From Propionibacteriaceae bacterium (lineage in GTDB: Bacteria > Actinomycetota > Actinomycetes > Propionibacteriales > Propionibacteriaceae), in the NCBI GenBank assembly GCA_031262485.1, contig JAISHO010000001.1, positions 1 to 36,930 on the forward strand: DNA of 36,930 nucleotides. The letters are read 5' to 3'. The translations under genes were made by a program, and so were the position numbers. Below the pieces are notes generated by a model that was not told the origin of the DNA, ran no database searches, and saw only the letters and a list, made by a program, of their open reading frames with translations. Below are positions 10,570 to 17,110 of this stretch, piece by piece. Every line of letters begins with the position of its first letter. The first letter of the stretch is position 1.

Positions 10570-10838
10570 TGGCCGGGAAATCTTTCGAGGAACTCTTCGC
10601 CGAATTGACGGCCAAGGCGAAGGAACGCCCGGCTGGCTCGGGCACCGTCGCCGAACTCGACGCCGGCGTTCACACGATCGGCAAGAAGCTGGTCGAGGAG
10701 GCGGCGGAGTCGTGGATGGCGGCGGAGTTCCAATCCCGCGACGACGCCGCCATGGAGCTCTCCCAGCTGCTCTACCATGCCCAGGTCATGATGATCGCGC
10801 TCGACCTCGACCTCGAGGACGTTTACCGGCATCTGTGA
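10569..10838 (+). CDS. hisE: Phosphoribosyl-ATP diphosphatase (HisE)
   Basis: This enzyme hydrolyses phosphoribosyl-ATP to phosphoribosyl-AMP, the second step of histidine synthesis. The 89-residue protein has the all-alpha MazG-like HisE fold, with [26 protein letters not shown] and a C-terminal [20 protein letters not shown]. The acidic residues of EEAAE and the DDA of the following helix are the expected metal ligands. The start codon overlaps the argG stop (TGATG), so translation is coupled. In most actinobacteria hisE is followed by hisG; here two hairpins and a convergent gene follow instead. Confidence 0.93.
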
Positions 10839-10863
10839 GTCGACACCGGATTCGCCCTCGGGA

Positions 10864-10885
10864 AGTTTCTTCTATACAAGAAACT
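10864..10885. terminator. Hairpin downstream of hisE
   Basis: AGTTTCTT (10864-10871) pairs perfectly with AAGAAACT (10878-10885) around a 6-base loop, followed by CTTTG. It lies between the convergent genes hisE and the secreted-protein gene at 10957. It is probably a terminator for hisE. Confidence 0.55.
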
Positions 10886-10900
10886 CTTTGATGATCGGTT

Positions 10901-10928
10901 CGCTCTTTCTCCTAGAGAAGAAAGAGCG
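10901..10928. terminator. Second hairpin in convergent intergenic region
   Basis: CGCTCTTTCT (10901-10910) pairs with AGAAAGAGCG (10919-10928) with an 8-base loop. It is 29 bp downstream of the 3' end of the minus-strand gene at 10957. The arms are A/T-rich inside, so it could terminate either strand. Together with the previous hairpin it insulates hisE from the secretion locus. Confidence 0.55.
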
Positions 10929-10956
10929 ACGGCTGTCGAGTTGATCGCACCGATGG

Positions 10957-11493
10957 TCACGCGCAGGTGTAGCCCCACCCGCTGAAGGTGAAGACGCCGT
11001 TTAACTTCGTGGTGACGCGGGTGGTCGTCGGGGTGGATGACATCCAGCCCGAACTGTGCAACGTGTAGATCTGGAAATCGTAGGTGGTGTCGCCGGTGAT
11101 CCAGCCGAACATGGAGTCGGCGATGTCAGACATGAGCGAGTTCGAGCTGTCCGAGAGGGTGACGGAGGTCGTCGTCCCCGGCTGGTCGGCGAGCTGGATG
11201 GCCCCGCTGCTCGTCTGGAGGAAGAGGCGGTAGCCGGAGGGAGTGAAATCTGCCGGCGGGGTCCACGAGACGATGGCGGAGTAGTTCTGCAGACTGATGA
11301 TGCCCGAGGTCTCGCTTCGGCAGGTCGCCCCAGTGGGCGGAGGCACGACGATCGCGGTGGCCGTGGCGGTGACCGACGAGGTGGCTTGCCACCAGGCGTG
11401 GGCCAGACCCGCGCTCGCGCCGATGAGGACGGCGAGGGAGAGCGTGATCGCGATGGCGCGCGAAGCCCAGCCCTTCCCTTGACGTTTTGTCAT
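10957..11493 (-). CDS. Exported FN3-like protein with alternate-type signal
   Basis: The protein has 178 residues. An N-terminal basic stretch and a hydrophobic helix (about 15-35 of the longer reading) end in AHAWWQATSSVTA. This resembles the (Y/W)ALWS-type motif at the ends of the signal peptides of the SipW-dependent proteins encoded 1.3-6 kb away. The remainder (VSWTPPADFTPSGYRLFLQ...TTYDFQIYTLHSSGW) looks like one fibronectin type III-type beta-sandwich with two Cys that could form a disulfide. I chose ATG 11493 because GGTGAGG lies just upstream; a GTG nine bases earlier is possible. It may be an additional substrate of the same peptidase, but this is inference. Confidence 0.75.
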   Translation of the reverse strand: MTKRQGKGWASRAIAITLSLAVLIGASAGLAHAWWQATSSVTATATAIVVPPPTGATCRSETSGIISLQNYSAIVSWTPPADFTPSGYRLFLQTSSGAIQLADQPGTTTSVTLSDSSNSLMSDIADSMFGWITGDTTYDFQIYTLHSSGWMSSTPTTTRVTTKLNGVFTFSGWGYTCA

Positions 11494-11559
11494 GACCCTC
11501 ACCCCTGTGTTTACCCCGAATCATGTCCAGGGTAGCGGACTGTGACAAAAATCACCTCA

Positions 11560-11577
11560 TTGTCTGTTATCTGACAA
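11560..11577. promoter_or_regulatory. Inverted repeat in divergent promoter region
   Basis: TTGTC (11560-11564) and GACAA (11573-11577) form an inverted repeat with an 8-base spacer. It lies between the divergent exported-protein gene (start 11493) and the phosphopantetheinyl transferase gene (start 11614). A plausible plus-strand promoter overlaps it (TTGTCT, 18 bp, TATTGC). It is an operator candidate only. Confidence 0.3.
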
Positions 11578-11613
11578 GTGAACTATTGCTATCGATGTGG
11601 CACACTGCCTGGC

Positions 11614-12348
11614 ATGGGTGCCACAGGATCGGACGTCGTCGAGGACGTCGAGGTCGTCGTCATCGGAGTCGACGCCGTCGACGAGGCGCTCGTCGCCGCC
11701 TGGCTGCCGCACCTTTCTGCCCATCGGCGGGCCAAGATCGAACGGCAACGTCACGAGCGTGAGCGACGCCTCCGTCTCGGGGCGGGGATCGCCCTCGACT
11801 GCGCCCTGCGCCGCCATGGAATGAGCGAGGCGGCGATGGATTATGAGACGGATGAGGACGGAGCGGTGCGCCTCCTCGACGCCGACGGCCTCAACGTCAG
11901 CCTCTCCCACTCCGGGGATTTCGCCGTCTGCGCCCTTGGGCGTTGCCCACTCGGCGTCGACGTCGAACGCGTCCGCCACCTCGAGCCGGGGGTCGTGACC
12001 CGCTTCTTCGATCCGCGCGAGGACACCGCCCTACGAACATTGCCGGCTGGCTCGGTGCACGACGACGCCGTCGTGCGCTTGTGGACGCTCAAGGAGAGCG
12101 TCGTCAAAGCCACCCACGTCGGCCTCGAGACGGCCTTGCGGACGTATGCCTTCGACCTCGCCTCGCCGCCGCGTCTGCTCGACCGGGAACGGGGGCGCGG
12201 ATTGTGGTTCGCCGAGGGAGATCCGGCTTTGACGCCGGGCCACCGGCTCTCTCTCTGTTGCACGATCGACGATCCCCCCGATTCGGAGGGGGAAGTGGTT
12301 CCCGTGGTGTGCTGGACGAGATATGAGGCCGGTCCGCCCCGCGTCTGA
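11614..12348 (+). CDS. 4'-phosphopantetheinyl transferase (Sfp type)
   Basis: This enzyme transfers the phosphopantetheine arm of CoA to a Ser of carrier proteins (ACP/PCP). The 244-residue protein has the Sfp/EntD signature blocks: SLSHSGDFAVCAL, LGVDVERVRHL (metal-binding Asp/Glu) and RLWTLKESVVKATHVGL (W-x-x-KE-x-x-x-K). Its length fits the Sfp group rather than the short AcpS group. ATG 11614 is chosen because the segment upstream is unlike family members. The downstream carrier protein is not in this window; the truncated adenylate-forming gene at 35909 belongs to a compatible pathway type but is 23 kb away. It stands alone between two exported-protein genes. Confidence 0.9.
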   Translation: MGATGSDVVEDVEVVVIGVDAVDEALVAAWLPHLSAHRRAKIERQRHERERRLRLGAGIALDCALRRHGMSEAAMDYETDEDGAVRLLDADGLNVSLSHSGDFAVCALGRCPLGVDVERVRHLEPGVVTRFFDPREDTALRTLPAGSVHDDAVVRLWTLKESVVKATHVGLETALRTYAFDLASPPRLLDRERGRGLWFAEGDPALTPGHRLSLCCTIDDPPDSEGEVVPVVCWTRYEAGPPRV

Positions 12349-12368
12349 GGTGGGTTGTCAATGTGAAA

Positions 12369-12408
12369 TTGACCTCATCCGCATCTTGAGTTACCGTAGT
12401 TCTACGGT
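12369..12408 (+). promoter_or_regulatory. Promoter with inverted repeat over the start region
   Basis: TTGACC (12369-12374), a 17-bp spacer and TACCGT (12392-12397) form a good vegetative-type promoter. A perfect inverted repeat, ACCGTAGTTCTACGGT (12393-12408), covers the -10 and the predicted transcription start, where a repressor would block polymerase. The transcript would begin about 415 bases before the exported-protein gene at 12822. Confidence 0.6.
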
Positions 12409-12821
12409 TTGTTGAAAGTGATGGGGGTCACTCGAGACACCGCATCCGCGCTGGGGGGCGCGGGAGGTAGCACAAGGGGGGAACACGTGTCTCGTCATTT
12501 TCTCGTGGGGGCAGGCGCATGAGCGCCGTCACCGCCGAGCGGCTTGAAACCGCCATGGAGCCCACGCTGAACGCCGTGGCGACGCCGGGATTCACTCCCG
12601 CGCCGCTTCTGGCCGACCATGCCCTCGATCTTCTGTCCATGATGTCCACCCACGGGGTGGGAACAGTACATCATGCCAGTTTGTTGATTGAGAGCGGCAC
12701 CATTGCGACATCGCACGATCGCCCCTGCATGAACCGGAATGAGACCGAGAAGGCAGTGGACCCGTCCCGCAGTGGAACGGGCCGGGGGACCTGCCTGATG
12801 ACTATGAGGAGTATTTGACTT
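12409..12821 (+). promoter_or_regulatory. Long 5' leader of the SipW export locus
   Basis: About 410 bases separate the predicted transcription start from the first exported-protein gene. It contains a G-rich stretch (12452-12482) with hairpin potential. A GTG-started 11-residue reading (12487-12522) is preceded by AAGGGGGGAA, and its stop overlaps the ATG of a 99-codon frame (12519-12818). Near 12764-12784, CCCGT/ACGGG forms a small hairpin. The arrangement could be an attenuator or coupled leader peptides; function is not established. Confidence 0.45.
12519..12818 (+). CDS. Small hypothetical protein in export-locus leader
   Basis: This 99-residue open frame begins ATGAGCGCC and ends three bases before the exported-protein gene at 12822. 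Codon third positions are strongly G/C in the first ~45 codons, as in real genes here, but weaken afterwards. It has no recognised domain, signal peptide or membrane helix. The CTCGTGGGGG stretch just before its ATG recurs before the sipW start (13753 onward), which favours a real translation start. It may equally be a decayed gene or a non-coding leader. Confidence 0.35.
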   Translation: MSAVTAERLETAMEPTLNAVATPGFTPAPLLADHALDLLSMMSTHGVGTVHHASLLIESGTIATSHDRPCMNRNETEKAVDPSRSGTGRGTCLMTMRSI

Positions 12822-13544
12822 ATGACAACACCAGAACGTTCGCGGACCCGCCGCCAGGCCATCATCGCCGCCGCCTGCGGCGCCGCCCTCCTCGTGGGGG
12901 GGTCGACCTACGCTTTGTGGTCCGCCACTGACACCGTCGACTTCGGCACCGTCACCGCCGGTGATCTCAACCTCGCTCAGGTTGGAACGGTGTCTTATTA
13001 CGATGTCAGCCCGGACCGGGCGGATACCTCCGCGATTGAGGCCGCCGGAGGGCAACTCGGCCACACGATCGACTCGCTGACCGATTACCGGATCGTCCCC
13101 GGCGACACGCTCGCTGGTGTGGCGCAATACGGTGTCACTCTTGAAGGCGACAACCTCGTCGCCAACCTCACCGTCGAACCGGCCGCTGCCGCGACGAACT
13201 CGTTCACGGGAACCAATCTCACCTTGGAGATGCAGGTTTTCGACGCCGAGGGCACTGAACTGACAGATAGGGTCGCGGCCGCGACTGGTGTGCTGCTCCA
13301 GGCGACGGGTGACGGCCAGACGGATGGCACGAACGATCAGGTCGCAAGTGCTGATGTGCCGGTGGTCGAGGTTCCAGCCGCTGAGACTGCGAACATCAAC
13401 GTCGTGGTCTACGTCTCCTTCGCTGATGTCAACGAGAGGGTCGACGCCGACGCCGCCGCTGTCTTCAACGGCATGGTGGTCACACTGGAGCAGGTCCGCG
13501 AAGGCACAAGCAACTTCACGACCGCGCCGACGACCGGCAGCTGA
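12822..13544 (+). CDS. Alternate-signal exported protein (TasA/camelysin-like)
   Basis: The protein has 240 residues. A basic N-terminus (RSRTRRQ) and a hydrophobic segment (about 12-30) end in TYALWSATDTV (29-39), the hallmark of the alternate signal-mediated exported protein family (SipW-dependent, TIGR04089-like). The mature part reads FGTVTAGDLNLAQ...YRIVPGDTLAGVAQYGVTLEGDNLVANL, typical of the TasA/CotN/camelysin fold with its conserved VPGD. It is probably secreted after cleavage by the SipW peptidase encoded downstream and may assemble into surface fibres, as TasA does; assembly is inference. It is first in the locus and separated from sipW by a strong hairpin. Confidence 0.88.
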   Translation: MTTPERSRTRRQAIIAAACGAALLVGGSTYALWSATDTVDFGTVTAGDLNLAQVGTVSYYDVSPDRADTSAIEAAGGQLGHTIDSLTDYRIVPGDTLAGVAQYGVTLEGDNLVANLTVEPAAAATNSFTGTNLTLEMQVFDAEGTELTDRVAAATGVLLQATGDGQTDGTNDQVASADVPVVEVPAAETANINVVVYVSFADVNERVDADAAAVFNGMVVTLEQVREGTSNFTTAPTTGS

Positions 13545-13600
13545 TCCCAGATAACACCGCATAACTAAACGTACATTCCAGTCGGGGGGAGACCCCTGGC

Positions 13601-13660
13601 ATCAAGGCTGGTCTCGCCCGCTCGATCGGGGGGTGGGCGGGCGAGATCAGCCGCCTTGAT
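13601..13660 (+). terminator. Strong intergenic hairpin before sipW
   Basis: ATCAAGGC (13601-13608) pairs with GCCTTGAT (13653-13660). Inside this, GGTCTCGCCCGC pairs with GCGGGCGAGATC with a single G-T. No T tract follows, so it may act as a partial terminator or an mRNA-stabilising 3' structure. Either would make the upstream exported protein more abundant than the peptidase and later genes. An independent promoter for sipW is not obvious. Confidence 0.6.
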
Positions 13661-13772
13661 CAAGCGACGTCTCGCCAGGGTGTGGAGACCCGTGCCCGGT
13701 TTGGGCCCGAGGGCGAGAACGTCACTGTGTCTTCATCAGAAGTGTTATTCGCTCGTGGGGGGGTGTGGAGCG

Positions 13773-14909
13773 ATGAGCCAGATCGTCGAGACGTCATCGA
13801 ATGACCGGATGCGGTCGACGACGGCGCCGGTGGCGGGCCCGGTCAAGGCCTCACACCTGCGCAAGCGGGGCTGGCGGGAACGCCTCCAGGGCGTCATGTC
13901 GGTCGTCACCGCGGTCGCCATGGTCGTCCTCGTCGGGTGCGTCATCCTCTTCGTGCTCATCCCCAAGCTGACGGGTGGCATGTCGTTGACGGTCCTGACC
14001 GGCTCGATGCGCCCGCTCATCCAACCGGGCGACGTCGTCCTCACGACGGGGGTGGACGCCGAGGAGGCCGAACGGCTCGCCGTCGGCGACATCATCACCT
14101 TCTTGCCGTATCCGAACGATCCGACGCTCGTGACGCATCGGATCATCGCCAAATCGTTGACGTCGACGGGCGAGGCGGCTTACACGACCAAGGGCGACGA
14201 CAACAACGCCGAGGATCCGTGGGGGTCGGTCACGGCCCAACAGATCCGCGGCGAGGTCGTCCTCGTCGTCCCCAAGGTGGGGTACCTGCGCCAATGGGCC
14301 GGCGACAACACTCGGTGGATCCTCATGGTCGCCTCCGGGTTGCTCATCGGCTACGGCGTCATCACGTTCGTCGCCTCGTTCCGCAAACCGCGGACCATCA
14401 GCGGAGCCTCGCCGGCGTCATCCGGTGAGGGCGATCCGCTCGAGTCGATCGGCGCCGTCGGGGGATTCGTCCCCGCCGCAGCGTCGCCGAACGGCTCCGC
14501 CGGTCAGGTTCGTTCCACCGCCGAGGTGGTGGGCGAGCCGAGCGAGACGGCACGGCTGGAGACAGTCGACACCGAAGCAGGAGAGAACGCGGCCGAGCGG
14601 CCGGAGTCGGCGGGGAGCCCGTGGTGTGTTCCTTCCTCGCCGTCGACGCCGCCCTCACCGGCCATGTCCGGGGCGCCTGAGGCGCCGCTCTCCATGGGGG
14701 ATCATCCCTCAGTGCCGCAGGCGAGCGCCGGCGCGGACGGGCTGGATGAGCCCGGCGCCAGCGCCGTCGGCGACGCGTCTCCAACGGCGACGCCCGCCGC
14801 GTCGCCGTCCCCCTTCGCGCCCTCGCCCTTGGGCGCCTCGATTCCCGGACGCGGGTGGCCCTCGGCCCAGTTCGCCGCCATCAGCCCGGATCAGGGGACC
14901 CATCGATGA
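13773..14909 (+). CDS. sipW: SipW-type signal peptidase I with long C-terminal tail
   Basis: The 378-residue protein is an ER/archaeal-type signal peptidase I (S26B, SipW-like). A membrane helix spans about 43-63. The catalytic Ser is in TGSMRP (S78), the catalytic His in THRII (H122), and KGDDNN (140-145) carries the expected Asp. Box E-like GEVVLVVPKVGYL follows, then a second helix (about 182-201). SipW proteins normally end here at 180-200 residues. This one has a further ~175 residues rich in Ser, Ala, Pro and Gly, predicted cytoplasmic. The start is ATG 13773, preceded by a G-rich ribosome-binding stretch; an upstream reading from 13656 lacks support. It should cleave the alternate signals of the neighbouring exported proteins. 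Its stop overlaps the next start (ATGA). Confidence 0.9.
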   Translation: MSQIVETSSNDRMRSTTAPVAGPVKASHLRKRGWRERLQGVMSVVTAVAMVVLVGCVILFVLIPKLTGGMSLTVLTGSMRPLIQPGDVVLTTGVDAEEAERLAVGDIITFLPYPNDPTLVTHRIIAKSLTSTGEAAYTTKGDDNNAEDPWGSVTAQQIRGEVVLVVPKVGYLRQWAGDNTRWILMVASGLLIGYGVITFVASFRKPRTISGASPASSGEGDPLESIGAVGGFVPAAASPNGSAGQVRSTAEVVGEPSETARLETVDTEAGENAAERPESAGSPWCVPSSPSTPPSPAMSGAPEAPLSMGDHPSVPQASAGADGLDEPGASAVGDASPTATPAASPSPFAPSPLGASIPGRGWPSAQFAAISPDQGTHR

Positions 14910-16504
14910 ATTCACCGTCTGCGATGCCGCGGGATCAACGCCGATCCCCGGAATCACCACTGACGAGCGCCTGGCGATGTTCCGGCTCACGGACCGCCGT
15001 GAGGATTATGCGTGGCACGACCGTCGGCGCCCTCGTTTTGCTCCTCCTCGCCTCGCCCTTGGCCGAGGCCGCCGGGGAGGTCACGATCGAATGGGACGGC
15101 CCCACGACCAACGTCGACTGGCGCGGCCAGGCTTACGTCACCGCCGACGGCACCTTCGAGGGCACGCCCGTCGCGGTGCCCGGCGACAGGGCTGAGCGCA
15201 CGGCGATCATCCGCAACGACGGCCCCAGCGACGCCTGGGTCTCGGCCGCCGTCAAAAACGTCGCCGTCCACCGGGCCGACACCTCGATCAACACCGATCT
15301 GCCCGAGATCATCGAGCTGGGCTGGTCTATCAGCGGCGTCGAGGGCACGACGACATGGGCGAAAGCGGCTGAGACGGCCTGCGAGCACGCCGTCGTCTTC
15401 CCTCTTCCCCAGGGGGAATCCTTCCCCGCCACCGTCATCTTCGCATTCCCCTACGACGCCACCGGCGGGCGCAACGGCGGGGAGGTCTCCGTCTCCCTGA
15501 CCGGCGAACTCGAGGTGGTCATGTCAGACGATCCGGCCCCCGTGCGCGCCGCCGCCGCGGGCTGTCGCGTGGTCGAGGAACTGACCGCCCTGCCCACCCC
15601 GAGCGCCATCCCATCGCCGTCGCCCAGCCCCTCGGCCACCCCCGCACCGACATCGAGTCCCTCACCGGCGCTGACGCCGACTCAAGAAACCACACCATCC
15701 ATGCCGGCCACCGGCGCACCGACCATGCCGGCCACCGGCTCAGGAACCACCATGCTCTTCGTCATCATCGCTTTCGTCCTCGCTCTCGTCGGCGGATCGG
15801 CCCTCGGGCTGTCCAACCGTCGTTACCTCTCCGCCTCGGGCCGTGACGAGGTCAGGCGTCTGGCCCAGCGTCGAGCCGGATGGCGCGCGTCCGACTTCGA
15901 CCGTCAACCGGCCGGGTTCTCCTCCGTCCGAATCCGTCGGGGAGGAGCGGGACGCTGGAGCCGTTTCGGCGTCATCATGTTCCTCGTCGCCATCATCGCC
16001 TCCGTCTCCGGGCCGCAGAGCTACGCCCTGTGGTCGAAGACCGAGTCGCTCCAGATCGACGACGTCGTCGCTGGAAACCTTGATCTGGCGATCGGCGAGA
16101 GCGTCTGGACAGTCAACAACGTCGCCGTCGAAGACATCACCGCCGTCAGACTCGTCCCCGGCGACATGGCGATCCTCAACCAGCGGGCCGACCTCACCGT
16201 CATCGGCGGCGGGCTCAAAGCCGTCCTCGGAGTCACCGGAGCCGAGATCGGCGGAGTCGGGCAGCTTCCCTCCGCCCTCACCGTCTCGACCGCCTTCACC
16301 CTCCTGCCCACTGGCGCGGTCGCCCAAGCCGACGGCACCTGCCTCATCGACGCCTCGACCGCCGTCGATCACACCGTCTACGGGCCGATCGTCGCCACCG
16401 TCATCGTCACCTTCGACCCGAACGTGACGGGGCTGACCGGAGCCGCCGAGGTCGTCGATTTGAGCGGGATCACCATCTCCCTCGATCAGGTCCGGGGGGT
16501 GTGA
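14906..16504 (+). CDS. MPATG-anchored/alternate-signal polyprotein
   Basis: The 532-residue protein appears to be two exported proteins in one frame. Part 1: signal peptide (about 36-56, AEA at the cleavage site), an extracellular domain (57-225), a Pro/Ser/Thr stalk (230-265), two MPATG motifs (266-270, 274-278), a helix (283-303) and RR, which is a sortase-type wall-sorting signal with Met for Leu. Part 2: a basic cytoplasmic linker (305-353), a helix (354-370) ending in QSYALWSKT (371-379), and a TasA/camelysin-like domain with DDVVAGNLDLAIGE and RLVPGD. The frame and codon bias are continuous, so this is not a frameshift. SipW cleavage after the second helix would release part 2. The start overlaps the sipW stop; M35 is an alternative start. 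Confidence 0.8.
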   Translation: MNSPSAMPRDQRRSPESPLTSAWRCSGSRTAVRIMRGTTVGALVLLLLASPLAEAAGEVTIEWDGPTTNVDWRGQAYVTADGTFEGTPVAVPGDRAERTAIIRNDGPSDAWVSAAVKNVAVHRADTSINTDLPEIIELGWSISGVEGTTTWAKAAETACEHAVVFPLPQGESFPATVIFAFPYDATGGRNGGEVSVSLTGELEVVMSDDPAPVRAAAAGCRVVEELTALPTPSAIPSPSPSPSATPAPTSSPSPALTPTQETTPSMPATGAPTMPATGSGTTMLFVIIAFVLALVGGSALGLSNRRYLSASGRDEVRRLAQRRAGWRASDFDRQPAGFSSVRIRRGGAGRWSRFGVIMFLVAIIASVSGPQSYALWSKTESLQIDDVVAGNLDLAIGESVWTVNNVAVEDITAVRLVPGDMAILNQRADLTVIGGGLKAVLGVTGAEIGGVGQLPSALTVSTAFTLLPTGAVAQADGTCLIDASTAVDHTVYGPIVATVIVTFDPNVTGLTGAAEVVDLSGITISLDQVRGV

Positions 16505-16507
16505 GCC

Positions 16508-17047
16508 GTGGAGGCGTCGCACCACGCCCCGCTGACCCGCATCGAGGGGGGATCAGCCGCCCGGCGCCACTGCCTCATCGTGCTCGTCGCCTCGCTGTGC
16601 TGCCTGCTCATGAGTTCGGCCGCGACGACGTGGGCCTTGTGGTCCGACGAGGTCTCCACCCCGGCCGTCCAACTGAGCTCCGGGACCTTCGGCGTCACCG
16701 TCGCCTGGGCCAGCGAGCCTGATCTGAGCGGCTTGTACCCGGGGGCGACGCGCGACGGCGTCGTGACGATCAGCCACAGCGGGGACGGCTCCTGGGTCCA
16801 CGCCATCGGCGTCGAGATGACCGGCGGCCTCTCCTCCCAGATGAGCGCCACGATCTACCCCGGGGCGGTCTGCGAGGGCACCCCGATGACGCCGAACACG
16901 CTGACGACGACGCCGCTGCCAGCCCTCTCCTCGACTCAAGCCTGTGTCCGCTTCGCCGTCTCGTCGACGGCGGCGGGCTCCTACCAGGGCACGTCGGCCC
17001 AAGCCGTCGTCACCGTGTACGCGGAGAACCGGCCGACCCAGATCTGA
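16508..17047 (+). CDS. Alternate-signal exported protein, third of the locus
   Basis: The 179-residue protein has a hydrophobic segment (about 22-39) ending in TTWALWSDEVST (40-51), the same motif class as the other SipW-dependent products here. A small beta-rich domain follows, with two Cys (VCEG and QACV) that could form a disulfide. It begins with GTG three bases after the preceding stop, so it is the last gene of the sipW operon. The mature domain shares little with TasA beyond the signal region; its role may be as a minor or anchoring subunit (inference). A weakly structured GC-rich region (17048-17110) separates it from the convergent beta-glucosidase gene. Confidence 0.82.
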   Translation: MEASHHAPLTRIEGGSAARRHCLIVLVASLCCLLMSSAATTWALWSDEVSTPAVQLSSGTFGVTVAWASEPDLSGLYPGATRDGVVTISHSGDGSWVHAIGVEMTGGLSSQMSATIYPGAVCEGTPMTPNTLTTTPLPALSSTQACVRFAVSSTAAGSYQGTSAQAVVTVYAENRPTQI

Positions 17048-17110
17048 TCTCTCCCACAGGTGGCCACGCCCACGTGGGTCCGGCCCGGGCGGGGCCCCGC
17101 ACGGCGATCC

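Noticed and set aside
14855-16504. A frameshift or fused stop between the two halves of the polyprotein
   Set aside because: Reading frame, codon third positions and the charge pattern of the linker are continuous through 15810-15960, so the fusion looks genuine in this sequence, though resequencing would be decisive.
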